DNA of 64,000 nucleotides from Paenibacillus sp. FSL W8-0426 (GCF_037969725.1 NZ_CP150203.1:4356001-4420000); one strand, 5' to 3'; numbered from the stretch's first letter, positions 49,700 to 59,422 are shown. The notes: generated by a model not told the origin, from the sequence alone. Translations and numbers: made by a program.

Positions 49700-51369
49700 G
49701 CCCGATTCCCCCCGTTATCCAACGACTTTTCGTGCGCCTCCAGATTCATATGCTGTAAAATGGCAGCAACTTCACGCCGGAAACCGAACCAGTTTTTATT
49801 CGTGTGTCCCCCGAGCGTAAGCCGGCCGTCGTCGATGCGTATCCATATGCGGCGGTGGTTCCAATAAAATCCCATAATCAAACCAAGCATAATAATTGCG
49901 GCCCCGACCCAAACGAAGGGCATTGCTTTGTCGACACGAATGTTCAAGTAGCTTATCGATGGGATGATGTCAACGTTGTCCATGCTGTCCACTTCCAGCC
50001 GCAGCGGCACCTCTCCACCGACAAGCTGTTTGTTGATTTCGTCCTGCTGAAACCGCTGCTGGTCGATCTGTTTTGGAAAATACAAATACTGGATGCCGTC
50101 ATCCGGAAGCTCCGGGCCCGCAATGTGCAATAAAAAAGCGGGTGCATTCGGCGATGGTGATTTGGATATCGGCTCGCCCTGCTCGTCAAGCGCGAAATCC
50201 ATAAATTTTTTCCTGACCTCGATCGTATACGGCCCAGCTTCAAATTGTTGCTGTGTATCCACCATATCCAGCTTAATCGAGCCGAACTTTTCACCTGTCG
50301 ATGCGCTGACCAGCTCCGGGGTAACCGAACGAAGGGTCGGAGTTAAATCATAATCGAATTGATATGCCTTCAAGCCCTTGTAATTCAAAGGGTCATTCAC
50401 CCTGATATCATGCCTCGCAACCTCGACGAGCCGGGGTTCCTTGGTTAAATCGGAACAATCGGCCGTACATTCGTACAAGACCGCTTTGGTTTCAAACAGT
50501 TTCGGCACGGTTTTGTTCAAGTTGCGGAACTGCTCCGGCACCTCGTTCTCATCGTAAAATTCCACCGTAAACTTCTCGTTCTTCAAGTACATGGACGTAT
50601 TGGGGATTTTTCGGATCTCCCCTTCCGGAAAAGCGACATGCTCGTCCAGATTCAGACCAGGCAAACCTCGCGCAAGCACGGCCAGCAAAAAAATGATCAA
50701 GCCGATATGAATGACATAAGGTCCCCATCGGCTGAATCGCTGCTTCTCGGCAAGCAATGCACCGCCTTCGGTGTGTACGCGATATCCTTTCTTTTTCAGC
50801 GGCGTAACCGCTTTCGTAATCCAATCTTCGGCAGCCTCATCAATGTGGCCTTGGTAGGTGAGTCGTTGCCTCGTCAGAAACTGCATATGTTTACGTATTT
50901 TTTGCTTGTTCAGCGCCTTGTACAGCGGAAGGACCCGGTCAAGGCTGCATATAACCAGCGAAGCACCGATCATGACAAGCAGCAGAATGAACCACCATGA
51001 CTCATATGTATGGGATAACCCCAGCAAATAATAAACATGCCCCAATTGCCCGTAGGTTTCTTTGTAATACACGGAAGGATCGATATTAAGAAAAGTGCTT
51101 TCCTGAGGATAAATCGTTCCCAGCATCGAGCCGAGCAGCGTGAGCACGATCAAATACACAGCGATCTTGACGGATGAAAAAAAGTTCCAAACGCGATCGA
51201 TGATATTGGGATTCTTTCGTTGTGAACGTCTCGCCATGCCGTCATAACGCATCTCGAGCACTTCGTTCGATTGGGCTTCCGCCTCCAGCAGCGGCTTTCC
51301 GCATGCTTCGCACAACACGGTGCCGGTCGGATTCTGGTGTCCGCATTCGCATTTCGTATTTTGGAACAC
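49696..51369 (-). CDS. resB: Cytochrome c biogenesis protein ResB
   Basis: 557 residues from a GTG start. The N-terminus carries a zinc-ribbon knuckle pair (CxC at 8-10 and CxxC at 20-23) that is also found in Bacillus ResB. Three membrane segments lie before a large external domain (about 240-480), and a final segment near 490 precedes a cytoplasmic tail that ends 'GHTNKNWFGF' and beyond. It works with ResC in haem delivery. GGAGG precedes the GTG. Confidence 0.94.
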   Translation of the reverse strand: MFQNTKCECGHQNPTGTVLCEACGKPLLEAEAQSNEVLEMRYDGMARRSQRKNPNIIDRVWNFFSSVKIAVYLIVLTLLGSMLGTIYPQESTFLNIDPSVYYKETYGQLGHVYYLLGLSHTYESWWFILLLVMIGASLVICSLDRVLPLYKALNKQKIRKHMQFLTRQRLTYQGHIDEAAEDWITKAVTPLKKKGYRVHTEGGALLAEKQRFSRWGPYVIHIGLIIFLLAVLARGLPGLNLDEHVAFPEGEIRKIPNTSMYLKNEKFTVEFYDENEVPEQFRNLNKTVPKLFETKAVLYECTADCSDLTKEPRLVEVARHDIRVNDPLNYKGLKAYQFDYDLTPTLRSVTPELVSASTGEKFGSIKLDMVDTQQQFEAGPYTIEVRKKFMDFALDEQGEPISKSPSPNAPAFLLHIAGPELPDDGIQYLYFPKQIDQQRFQQDEINKQLVGGEVPLRLEVDSMDNVDIIPSISYLNIRVDKAMPFVWVGAAIIMLGLIMGFYWNHRRIWIRIDDGRLTLGGHTNKNWFGFRREVAAILQHMNLEAHEKSLDNGGNRA

Positions 51370-51383
51370 GACTAGACCTCCTG

Positions 51384-51911
51384 TCAGGGCTGATTGGCCA
51401 GTTGCGAAATTTTCGCGTCAAGCGTGTTCAGATCAAGCTGACCGATGTGAATGGTCGAGATTTTGCCCGTATTCGATACAAAAAACGTGGTTGGCATCGG
51501 CGATATGCCATAATTCCGGATCGAAGTTTTGTCGCGGTCGAGCATAATCGGGAATGTAATGCCAAGCTGCTGCACGAAATTTTCAACGGTCATCCGATCC
51601 TCGCCAGCATTAATGCCGATGAATTGAACGCCTTTGTCTTTCCATTTGTCCGCTTGAGCTTGAAGGGCAGGCATTTCTTTGACGCAAGGCTCGCACCAAG
51701 TTCCCCAGAAATTAATGACCAAGGCCTTCCCTTCATACTCATCGGACGCATGTACCTGACCATCCAGGCCCAGCAATTCAAAAGAAGGAGCCTTGTCTCC
51801 TTCTCTCGGCTTGCCGTTCGAGCCGGATACGGACGTGGAAATGGCGTATCCGCCCAACACCAGGATCAATAACAAAATGACGATTTGCACCGTTCTTCTT
51901 GATTTCCCCAT
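51384..51911 (-). CDS. resA: Thiol-disulfide oxidoreductase ResA
   Basis: 175 residues. One N-terminal membrane anchor (about 8-27), then a thioredoxin fold facing outside with the active site WCEPC, as in Bacillus ResA, and the cis-proline in 'PMPTTFFV'. It reduces apocytochrome c cysteines before haem attachment. GGGGAG precedes the ATG at 51911. It heads the resA-resB-resC operon with a 14-bp gap to resB. Confidence 0.95.
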   Translation of the reverse strand: MGKSRRTVQIVILLLILVLGGYAISTSVSGSNGKPREGDKAPSFELLGLDGQVHASDEYEGKALVINFWGTWCEPCVKEMPALQAQADKWKDKGVQFIGINAGEDRMTVENFVQQLGITFPIMLDRDKTSIRNYGISPMPTTFFVSNTGKISTIHIGQLDLNTLDAKISQLANQP

Positions 51912-52050
51912 GTGCCGCTCCCCTTTTGAATGACTGGTTCTTCCCATGCTTTTTCCTGTTCATCGATATTTCTGTGAACATCCTATGAACAATTATAACG
52001 AATTTCGTCACAAATCCGCGGCGGTTTTATGAATTTTGTGTGTCCTTCGT

Positions 52051-52800
52051 TTACCTTTTTTTCATTTTTTTGGCTGGTTCCGATTTAGCGAGCTGGATCA
52101 GGTTGTTCACCTCTTCTTTGGTAAGCGGACGCGTGAGCCCTCTCTTCAGGTTTTGCAGCAAAATGCCGCCAAACGCAATCCGCTTCAGCCGGGTCACCGG
52201 ATGGTTGATCGCTTCGAACATACGTCTGACTTGACGGTTACGGCCTTCGTAGATCGTAATCGAAATGACAGCCTCTTTGCCATTCGGGTCCACATCCTTG
52301 TATTCCACTTCAGCAGGTGCGGTCATCCCGTCTTCGAGCATGATGCCGTCCCTTAATTTCTCCAATTCGCTGCCGTGCGGCACACCTTTCACCGTAGCGA
52401 GGTACGTTTTGGGAACATGGTGCTTCGGATGCGTCAGCAAGTGGGCAAACTCACCGTCATTGGTCAGGATCAGCAGCCCTTCGGTATCGTAATCCAGACG
52501 GCCTACAGGATAGACCCGTTCCTTCACACCTTTGAGATAATCGGATACGATTTTGCGGCCCTCCGGATCGGATGCGCTTGTAATGACGCCTTTCGGTTTG
52601 TTCATCAGCAAGTACACTTTCTTCTCGCTGCGGATCGGTTTGCCGTTTACCGTGATAATATCCTCGTCGGGGTTCGCTTTCGTACCCAGTTCGGTTACGA
52701 CCTCCCCGTTAACTTCAACCTTGCCGGACAGGATCAGTTCCTCGCTTTTGCGGCGGGATGCAATTCCTGCCTGTGCAATAATTTTTTGTAATCTTTCCAT
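52051..52800 (-). CDS. rluB: 23S rRNA pseudouridine synthase (RluB family)
   Basis: 249 residues. An S4 domain (about 1-60, 'ERLQKIIAQAGIASRRKSEE') is followed by the RsuA-type catalytic domain with the active aspartate in 'VGRLDYDTEGLLILTNDG'. It modifies a helix 89-90 uridine of 23S rRNA. The ATG at 52800 has GAGGTG 11 bases upstream; an ATG 3 codons earlier is too close to it. It precedes resA by 139 bp, as in B. subtilis. Confidence 0.93.
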   Translation of the reverse strand: MERLQKIIAQAGIASRRKSEELILSGKVEVNGEVVTELGTKANPDEDIITVNGKPIRSEKKVYLLMNKPKGVITSASDPEGRKIVSDYLKGVKERVYPVGRLDYDTEGLLILTNDGEFAHLLTHPKHHVPKTYLATVKGVPHGSELEKLRDGIMLEDGMTAPAEVEYKDVDPNGKEAVISITIYEGRNRQVRRMFEAINHPVTRLKRIAFGGILLQNLKRGLTRPLTKEEVNNLIQLAKSEPAKKMKKR

Positions 52801-52921
52801 GTTTGTCATGTCACCTCACCCTAATGATACCCATCAAGGGCAGAAATCACAAGAAATATCCGTTCGAATGGCAAACTGGATATCGCTCATGCTTTCTATT
52901 CTTCTCATAATGCTGCCAAAT

Positions 52922-52963
52922 AAAAAACCCGCCTTCAAGCTCCTGCATAGGAACAGGCTTGAA
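52922..52963 (-). terminator. Probable terminator of the serine protease gene
   Basis: TTCAAGC...GCTTGAA hairpin, then GGCGGG and six T on the minus strand. The six-base gap before the T run makes it less certain. Confidence 0.5.
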
Positions 52964-53020
52964 AAACGAGTCTTTTCCGGACCAGCTCAATATGGTGCCG
53001 CCAAATCGATCAGAAATCGT

Positions 53021-53842
53021 TTAGTTCACTTTTCCTTGCACAACCACCGTTTTTTTGGATGAAGCGGCGGATGCGCCACCGTTAATAAAGGACTGCAGCG
53101 TTTTTGATGTGATGTAATAGGTGCGTCCCCCGTACGTAAAGGTCATCATCCCGACAACCTGGTTGTTCTGATTAAGCACCGGGCCGCCGGAATTTCCTTG
53201 AGCCATCGCTTTCACAATGCTGCCGATGCCCTTTTTGCCCGGAACGTCCGTTGCGGCTGTATCGGCTACACGGCTCTTGGCAATCGTGTTATAGGTGGAA
53301 GGAAACTCCTCTCCTAACAACAACAAATCGCCGTCCGGATTTTCCGGAAAACCGATCGTGTAAACGATCTGGTTGTCTTTGGCATTGGCGAACGTAACCG
53401 GCTGTGCATCCAGCGGTTTCTCCAACTTCAGCAGGGCCATATCCGTCACCGGGTCGGTCTTGATAATGTCCGCTTTGATGGGTTGTTCCGGATCGGCCGG
53501 ACTGGCAACGGATAACGTCGCCTCATCGCCTTTCGGAAGCTCCGCATAATCCTGCACCACATGATAGTTGGTCAACACCATATCTTTAGCAACCAGGATG
53601 GACGTACCGACATCGTAATAAACCGCGTCAGGCTCGTCCTGTTTGATCCATCGAACGTTCACAACAGGAAAAGAGTCGGCCGAGATCGCCAGCTTTTCGC
53701 GCAGTTGTTGATCGAAATAACCCGTAAAATGAATGGTGCTTGTGGACTGGGCGGCAGCCATGCCCGTTTGGCCCGCAAGCAGCGCCATTGCAACCATTCC
53801 CGACATGCCGAATCGAAGCACACGTTTCCATTGGTTCTGCAT
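53021..53842 (-). CDS. Secreted trypsin-like serine protease
   Basis: 273 residues with a signal peptide ending near AAAQS (about residue 31). The trypsin fold carries the catalytic His in 'VLTNYHVV', Asp in 'DMALLKL' and Ser in 'AQGNSGGPVL'. The triad and the lack of a PDZ domain suggest a small S1C/HtrA-like extracellular protease. GGAGGAG precedes the ATG. It lies between rluB and spmB and is not part of the usual B. subtilis order. Confidence 0.85.
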   Translation of the reverse strand: MQNQWKRVLRFGMSGMVAMALLAGQTGMAAAQSTSTIHFTGYFDQQLREKLAISADSFPVVNVRWIKQDEPDAVYYDVGTSILVAKDMVLTNYHVVQDYAELPKGDEATLSVASPADPEQPIKADIIKTDPVTDMALLKLEKPLDAQPVTFANAKDNQIVYTIGFPENPDGDLLLLGEEFPSTYNTIAKSRVADTAATDVPGKKGIGSIVKAMAQGNSGGPVLNQNNQVVGMMTFTYGGRTYYITSKTLQSFINGGASAASSKKTVVVQGKVN

Positions 53843-53909
53843 CTGTTGTTCTCCTCCCCCGCGCTATCCATCTAGCATATCTGATATATCGGAAGAGAAG
53901 CAACATTTT

Positions 53910-54452
53910 TTAACCAAACACAATCAAACAGATAGCAAGCGCAGCGATGAATCCGACAACGTCGGAAAAGAGCCCCACTTTAAGAGCATACCGGCCATTT
54001 CGTATGCCCACCGCTCCAAAATAGACGGTCAACACATACAACGTCGTGTCCGTGCTTCCCTGGATGGTCGAAGCCATTCTGCCAATCATGGAGTCGGGCC
54101 CATAGGTTTTGATCAGATCTGTCGTAAAAGCAAGTGATCCCGTGCCGGTCAGCGGGCGCAAAATGCCCAGCGGCAGCACTTCGCCCGGGACCCCCATCCA
54201 GGAAAACAGCGGGGCGATCAGGCTGATGACGAAATCGAGCGCACCCGAAGCGCGAAACACGCTGATGGCTACCATCATGCCCACCAAATGCGGAATGATG
54301 CTGATCGCCGTTCCGAATCCCTCTTTGGCTCCATCAACAAAGGATTCATAAACCGGTACCTTTTTGGCGAACGCATATAATGGTATAAACGCGATGATAA
54401 CCGGAATGGCCCAGACCGAAATCCAGTTGATGAAGGTTAACACAAGACTCAT
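53910..54452 (-). CDS. spmB: Spore maturation protein SpmB
   Basis: 180 residues with several membrane segments and the SpmB/nucleoside recognition gate-type layout ('PHLVGMMVAISVFRASGAL', 'GTGSLAFTTDLIKTYGPDS'). It is needed for spore-core dehydration, working with SpmA. The ATG overlaps the spmA stop. A GTG three codons later has AAAGG at 9 bases and could be the true start. Confidence 0.9.
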   Translation of the reverse strand: MSLVLTFINWISVWAIPVIIAFIPLYAFAKKVPVYESFVDGAKEGFGTAISIIPHLVGMMVAISVFRASGALDFVISLIAPLFSWMGVPGEVLPLGILRPLTGTGSLAFTTDLIKTYGPDSMIGRMASTIQGSTDTTLYVLTVYFGAVGIRNGRYALKVGLFSDVVGFIAALAICLIVFG

Positions 54453-55075
54453 CCTTTCATGAGTGGTTTGCCGCCTGAATGCACGTTTGGCGGTCTTTTC
54501 ATCGCTCTTCTCCTGTACCATCGATCCGCCCCGAGCGCAGCCACAGTCGCGATCACGGTGGCCATCAACGTTGTGCCTACAATCTCGGTCGCGTTCGCCG
54601 AATGATAATTCAGCCTGATCGCGATGAGCGTGGTCGGAATAATCGTTATGCTTGCCGTATTCAATGCCAGCAGCGTGCACATGGCCGGAGAAGCCGTCTG
54701 TTTGTCTGGATTAAGCTCCTGCAGCTCCTGCATCGCCTTGATGCCCATCGGGGTTGCCGCATTCCCCAGTCCCAGCAAGTTGGCACTCATATTGGACAGG
54801 ATATATCCCATTGCCGGATGATTGCGAGGCACGTCCGGAAACAGGAACGCGACGACAGGGCCTAACAATTTCGCGATTCTGCCGAGCAATCCGGCATCCT
54901 CCGCCATTTTCATCATGCCCATCCAGAAGACGAGCACGCTGATCAGTCCCAAACATACCGTGACGCCCGTTGCCGCCCCATCGAATGCCGCCTGGGTAAC
55001 CACTTCAATATTGCCTTTAGCGGCTGCAAACGCAAATCCCGTCACAATCATCAGCAGCCAAATGATATTAATCAC
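54449..55075 (-). CDS. spmA: Spore maturation protein SpmA
   Basis: 208 residues from a GTG start with GGAGG 7 bases upstream. Four or five membrane helices carry the gate-domain motifs 'GLISVLVFWMGMMKMAEDAG' and 'NMSANLLGLGNAATPMGIKA'. It is needed with SpmB for spore-core dehydration. It follows dacB by about 50 bp in one operon, as in B. subtilis. Confidence 0.92.
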   Translation of the reverse strand: MINIIWLLMIVTGFAFAAAKGNIEVVTQAAFDGAATGVTVCLGLISVLVFWMGMMKMAEDAGLLGRIAKLLGPVVAFLFPDVPRNHPAMGYILSNMSANLLGLGNAATPMGIKAMQELQELNPDKQTASPAMCTLLALNTASITIIPTTLIAIRLNYHSANATEIVGTTLMATVIATVAALGADRWYRRRAMKRPPNVHSGGKPLMKG

Positions 55076-55126
55076 AAGCTGGCCTCCTTTCCAAAAACGA
55101 TTTTCGTTTTGCTGGCTTGCACCATA

Positions 55127-56305
55127 TCACGGGGACAATAATCGGCTAATCACGGCTTTCCATGCCGACGACCAGGCCTTGGATCCGGTTTCTTCTGCAA
55201 AAGCGGCATCGTCCAGCTGCGGCTCCTTGGGAATATAGCTGCCTTTGCGATAGACCGGAATCGAACCGATCTGTCGCCCCTCGAGTTCGATCTGAATGCG
55301 GCCCGCCAGACCAAATGCCGGATCGGAAGATGCCCCCTCTCCTCCAGACTTCGGTTGGCTCTGCAGCACAAGACGTTTGTTCAAAGCTCCTTTTTCGCCC
55401 TCCGCAAGCGGATATTTGAAGCTGCGACCTGTAATCACATCGGTTCCTTCCACTTGCTGTTCCCTCTTGGCAATCTCAACCAGCGGGAAATGTTTAAATC
55501 CGAAGTCCAGCATGCGAGCATGGTCGTTCCAGTCGTCGCCGTCATTCAAGGTAACGGCAGCAAGCTGCTGCCCATTGCGCGTGGCCGAACTGACCAAGCA
55601 CCGGAATGCCTTTTTGGTATACCCCGTTTTGACGCCGTCGGCCCCTTCGTACAATCGGAGCATCTTGTTTTTGTTATGCCACGAATAATCCCAGCTCTCA
55701 TTCGGGTTCGGGGCAGATTTTTGTTCGGTGGCCACAATCCGCTTGAAAACCGGGTTCTGCAGCGCATATGCCGTCAAGCGGGCCATATCGCTCGCGGTAG
55801 AATAATGCCCATCGGCGTCCAATCCATGCGGATTCATGAAATGCGTGCCCCTTAATCCGATTTCCTCCGCTTTTTGGTTCATCATCAGCACGAACCCTTC
55901 TTCCGAACCGCCCACATGCTCCGCAATGGCCGTGGCCGCATCATTTCCCGACCGGAGCATCAAGCCGTACAACATGTTTTCGAGCGACATTTCCTCTCCC
56001 AACTTGAGGTATATGGAGGAGCCTTCTTTGCCGAATGCGGCTGCACTCACCTTGACTTTGTCATCCAGCTTCCCGTTTTCGATCGCCACGATTGCGGTCA
56101 TGATTTTGGTCAAACTGGCGATCCGCATCTGTTTATCCCCCTCCTTGCTGAACAAAATCCGCCCGGAAGTCACATCGATCAGCGCTGCGCTCTCCGCGTG
56201 CGTCGACGGTTTGGACAGCTCTTCGGCCATCTCCGCTCGAATCCATGACGGCCATGCCAGCAGGGGGATAAGTATTAACACAATCACTTTTAATCCATTT
56301 CGCAT
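55127..56305 (-). CDS. dacB: Sporulation D-alanyl-D-alanine carboxypeptidase
   Basis: 392 residues with an N-terminal signal peptide. The penicillin-binding motifs are SLTK (SxxK), SGN and KTG ('GADGVKTGYTKKA'), so it is an active-site serine carboxypeptidase. The C-terminal beta domain follows. In B. subtilis DacB (PBP5*) trims spore cortex cross-links under sigma-E. I start at the ATG 56305 with GGAGG 7 bases upstream; the ATG two codons earlier is too close. Confidence 0.93.
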   Translation of the reverse strand: MRNGLKVIVLILIPLLAWPSWIRAEMAEELSKPSTHAESAALIDVTSGRILFSKEGDKQMRIASLTKIMTAIVAIENGKLDDKVKVSAAAFGKEGSSIYLKLGEEMSLENMLYGLMLRSGNDAATAIAEHVGGSEEGFVLMMNQKAEEIGLRGTHFMNPHGLDADGHYSTASDMARLTAYALQNPVFKRIVATEQKSAPNPNESWDYSWHNKNKMLRLYEGADGVKTGYTKKAFRCLVSSATRNGQQLAAVTLNDGDDWNDHARMLDFGFKHFPLVEIAKREQQVEGTDVITGRSFKYPLAEGEKGALNKRLVLQSQPKSGGEGASSDPAFGLAGRIQIELEGRQIGSIPVYRKGSYIPKEPQLDDAAFAEETGSKAWSSAWKAVISRLLSP

Positions 56306-56387
56306 GTTCATTCCTCCGGGTACTTGGAATCTTGTACTAGCCTATGTTTTGTCCACATGAAGTATGTCCCATCCCTTAAAATACAGC

Positions 56388-56421
56388 AAAAATCCCTGCC
56401 GCGGCCGAAGCTGCGACAGGG
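56388..56421 (-). terminator. Terminator of ytfJ
   Basis: CCCTGTCGC...GCGGCAGGG hairpin followed by ATTTTT on the minus strand. Confidence 0.8.
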
Positions 56422-56459
56422 CACTGTTTTAAATCAAGCCATGCCTTGAATCAAGGGTA

Positions 56460-56936
56460 TTAATTATACGCTGTGCCTTCCGACGTAACCGTTACCCGGG
56501 TATGCTCCTCGTCCGCGTTGCCACGAATCATGCTCTGAATGCGATCCAGCATGTGAGGTGCGGAATCGATGATCTTCTCGAACAGATGCGTGGAGTTGTC
56601 CAGCGGCACGATATGAACGCCTTGCTTGCCCACGACCAGAAACGCGATCGGACGGATGGAGACGCCTCCGCCGCTGCCTCCGCCAAACGGTGAAGCAACT
56701 GTCGCAGATTGTGCATGCTCCGTTTTGGCTCCGGAATTAGAGCTGTGCGATCGGTCGCCGTTCACATTAAAATCGCTCCCGCCCGCAGCAAAACCGAAGC
56801 CTACCTTGCTGATGGGCAAGATGACGGTTCCATCCGGCGTTTCGACGGCATCGCCAACAATCGTGTTGACATCCACCATCGCCTTGATGTTTTCCATTGC
56901 AGTTTCCATTAAACCTTGTATTGGATGATCGGACAT
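56460..56936 (-). CDS. ytfJ: Sporulation protein YtfJ (GerW family)
   Basis: 158 residues. The GerW/YtfJ family shows 'VVGDAVETPDGTVILPISKVGFGFAAGG' (with the conserved glycine run) and then a Ser/Gly-rich 'PFGGGSGGGVSIRPIAFLVV'. B. subtilis YtfJ is a forespore protein involved in germination. GGAGGG precedes the ATG at 56936. It follows ytfI, probably from the same forespore promoter. Confidence 0.92.
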   Translation of the reverse strand: MSDHPIQGLMETAMENIKAMVDVNTIVGDAVETPDGTVILPISKVGFGFAAGGSDFNVNGDRSHSSNSGAKTEHAQSATVASPFGGGSGGGVSIRPIAFLVVGKQGVHIVPLDNSTHLFEKIIDSAPHMLDRIQSMIRGNADEEHTRVTVTSEGTAYN

Positions 56937-57069
56937 TTTGATTCCCTCCACTTTCATTTTGAACTAGGTTCAGCCTAACCCTATTCTCTCCAGACCCAGA
57001 TGAACTTATGTACAGCATCAATTGGGTGAATACGAATGCACTTCCTCCTGTATTTTACAGGCATGTTCG

Positions 57070-57798
57070 CTATACCCGGGAATCTCCCCGTTGCCGGTTT
57101 ACTCTCCGTTGGCCGTGTCTCCGCTGCTTTAACAGCCTCATCCACATACGCCATCCTCCCCGAACAACAAGGACTCTGGTCGTTAGCCTTATGCCTGCAA
57201 CAACGATTGACCATATTTTTATTTTCATACGGCAATCCAAATCCGTGCGGAACTCCATTTCGTCACTCCACTCGGGAATAATGTCCAGTTGAGGCGGCTG
57301 ATCGAAGCGGATCTGGTAAGACAAAAAACCAACGATACCGGATTTGACCCCCCATAACCAGCCTGTGAGCATCGCCGTATGCGCTGCGTCCCCCAGACTG
57401 ACCCGGGTTGTCCAAATAAATCGAATCATATGTACTCGTTCCAGCGTTTGCCTGATCCATTGTTTTAATTCAGCCGTACTTCTAAGCATGACGCTGACAT
57501 CGTCGCTCCATTTTTCGATTTTGCGTTTGTTTACCCGCTCGCTTCCTTTATTTTCGTTACGGGTCGTGTTCGCTCTCTGCTCCGTTTTCACAAGAAAGCC
57601 TTCCTTCATATTCTTGAAAACGATGGAGGGGATCTCATAATTCAAGCGGATCAGACCATATAGGAGCCGTACGTTGAATCGGGCAAAATCATCGCTCTTA
57701 TGTTTACTGAATGAGACGTGGATATGAACATTCGAGACGAGAACTGCAGCAAGCAGCAGCACGACCGCCGCACCGATTCCTCCGAGCCAAATTAACAC
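57070..57798 (-). CDS. ytfI: DUF2953 membrane protein (YtfI type)
   Basis: 242 residues from a GTG start. One N-terminal membrane segment (about 2-22) and a cytoplasmic or intermembrane region with an NVRLLYGLIRLNYEIP-type DUF2953 opening. The middle part is basic and helical. It sits beside ytfJ as in B. subtilis, where both are sporulation genes. I chose the GTG at 57798 because GGAGG is 8 bases upstream and a sigma-G-like promoter lies about 30 bases before it. Confidence 0.85.
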   Translation of the reverse strand: MLIWLGGIGAAVVLLLAAVLVSNVHIHVSFSKHKSDDFARFNVRLLYGLIRLNYEIPSIVFKNMKEGFLVKTEQRANTTRNENKGSERVNKRKIEKWSDDVSVMLRSTAELKQWIRQTLERVHMIRFIWTTRVSLGDAAHTAMLTGWLWGVKSGIVGFLSYQIRFDQPPQLDIIPEWSDEMEFRTDLDCRMKIKIWSIVVAGIRLTTRVLVVRGGWRMWMRLLKQRRHGQRRVNRQRGDSRV

Positions 57799-57834
57799 AG
57801 GCCTTACCTCCAAGCCCTCGATTCTTTTCCAGTT

Positions 57835-57863
57835 TAGTATGCACCGCAAATAGGAAAAAATTC
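57835..57863 (-). promoter_or_regulatory. Candidate forespore (sigma-G/F) promoter of ytfI-ytfJ
   Basis: GAATT, 17 bases, CATACTA on the minus strand, close to the sigma-G consensus. Confidence 0.5.
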
Positions 57864-57907
57864 ACTGGACACGTTAAAATCCCGCTGCACGAAAAAGGTT
57901 TTCGCAT

Positions 57908-57933
57908 AAAAAAAAGGCTCCAGTGCTGGAGCC
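57908..57933 (-). terminator. Terminator of scpB
   Basis: GGCTCCAG-CA-CTGGAGCC hairpin followed by eight or more T on the minus strand. Confidence 0.9.
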
Positions 57934-57975
57934 GATCCAATATTGCCGCCATTTTTAATTGGTTTGCTTCGTTCG

Positions 57976-58653
57976 TTAATCCGATTCTTTCATATCGGGC
58001 TCGTTTTCCGCATCGCTCCGATCATTCGATGTTTCCGTTCCTTCTTCCATGCTCTGCTCCAGGCTGTCGAGCTCGGATTGCTGCGCATCCAGCTTGTCAA
58101 ACAGCATCTGGGTCTCTTCTTCCAGATTGTCCGTATCTTCAAACAGCCCCGGCTCCGGCAATTCGCTGAGCGAACCCAAGCCAAAGTAATCCAAAAAAGC
58201 TCTCGTCGTCCCATACAGAATAGGCCTTCCGATCGCTTCAGCGCGTCCCACTTCCACGATCAGATCCTTGTTCACCAGGGTGTGGATGGCCCTCTCCGAC
58301 TTTACGCCGCGAATCTCCTCAATCTCCACCCTCGTAATCGGCTGGCGATATGCAACGATGGCGAGCGTTTCGAGTGCCGCTTGGGAAAGGGTCGTTCGTG
58401 CCGGCGAGTAGGCCAGTTTCTCGAAATAGACAGCATGTTCGGGCAGTGTCCCCAATTGAACCATGCCTGCAATTTTCAAAATTTGCACGCCTCTGCCATG
58501 CTCCGCAAATTCTGTTTTCATCTCTTCGATGGCATCCGATATCCGTTCTTCCGATACGTCCACGATTTCAGAGATTTGTTTGATGCTCAGGCCTTCCTCC
58601 CCGGACAGAAACAACAGGCCTTCAATAATCGACTTCAATTTCGGAAAATCCAT
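57976..58653 (-). CDS. scpB: Segregation and condensation protein B
   Basis: 225 residues with two winged-helix domains ('IIEGLLFLSGEEGLSIKQIS' and 'TLAIVAYRQPITRVEIEEIRG'), followed by a long acidic tail from about residue 170. It is the kleisin-binding partner in the SMC-ScpAB complex. It overlaps scpA by 32 bp, and AGGAGAAG lies upstream. Confidence 0.95.
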   Translation of the reverse strand: MDFPKLKSIIEGLLFLSGEEGLSIKQISEIVDVSEERISDAIEEMKTEFAEHGRGVQILKIAGMVQLGTLPEHAVYFEKLAYSPARTTLSQAALETLAIVAYRQPITRVEIEEIRGVKSERAIHTLVNKDLIVEVGRAEAIGRPILYGTTRAFLDYFGLGSLSELPEPGLFEDTDNLEEETQMLFDKLDAQQSELDSLEQSMEEGTETSNDRSDAENEPDMKESD

Positions 58654-59422
58654 GATTCCTTGCTTCTCCTCTCCACTCCATCACAATGTCCTCAAATGTC
58701 CGCTCCTGGTAACAGACAATTTGTTTCATCTTCATCAGCTCAAGCACCGCCAGAAACGTCACGACAATTTCATGGCGGTACGTCTGTCCCTCCAACAATC
58801 CGGAGAACAGCATCCTGCCTCCCGGCTCCAGCTTCTTAAAAACCTGTACCACGTCCCGAATCCGGTCTTTGACCGAAATTTCATCACGCTGAATCCGGGC
58901 TACCGTCGTTCGCTTCTCCGCCTTGCGCAGGGCACGTTGAAAAGCTGCAATCAGGTCGGCCGCATGCAATCCCTCCACCGGGTTCGATTCGGTCTCCAAA
59001 GGCATGTACGGGCGCAGATCCTCAGGCTCTTTCGAGAAAATAAGGCTGCGCTCCCATTCCCGTTCATGAAGATGCCGCGCAATGCCTTTGTATTTGCGAT
59101 ATTCTATCAGACGTGCAACCAATTCAGCACGTGGATCATAATCATCGTCCTGCCCATAATCATAATCTTCGAAGTCCTCGATCACCGGCGGTTTCGGCAG
59201 CAACAGCTTGCTCTTGATGGACAGCAGTGTCGCTGCCATGACAAGAAACTCGCTCGTAATATCCAACTCCAGCTCCTGCATAGAATGCAAATATGCCATG
59301 TATTGGTCCGTAATATCGCTGATGGGGATATCCTGGATATCAATTTCGGCCTTGTCGATCAAGTGCAGCAGCAGATCAAGCGGCCCTTCAAAGGTCTCCA
59401 GTTTGTAGGTAACTACCGTCAC
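58622..59422 (-). CDS. scpA: Segregation and condensation protein A (kleisin)
   Basis: 266 residues from a GTG start with AGGAGG 9 bases upstream. It opens MTVVTYKLETFEGPLDLLLH, the family signature, with an acidic linker near residue 88 ('EDYDYGQDDDYDP') and a C-terminal winged helix that binds the SMC head. It joins SMC and ScpB in chromosome condensation. Confidence 0.95.
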   Translation of the reverse strand: MTVVTYKLETFEGPLDLLLHLIDKAEIDIQDIPISDITDQYMAYLHSMQELELDITSEFLVMAATLLSIKSKLLLPKPPVIEDFEDYDYGQDDDYDPRAELVARLIEYRKYKGIARHLHEREWERSLIFSKEPEDLRPYMPLETESNPVEGLHAADLIAAFQRALRKAEKRTTVARIQRDEISVKDRIRDVVQVFKKLEPGGRMLFSGLLEGQTYRHEIVVTFLAVLELMKMKQIVCYQERTFEDIVMEWRGEARNHGFSEIEVDY

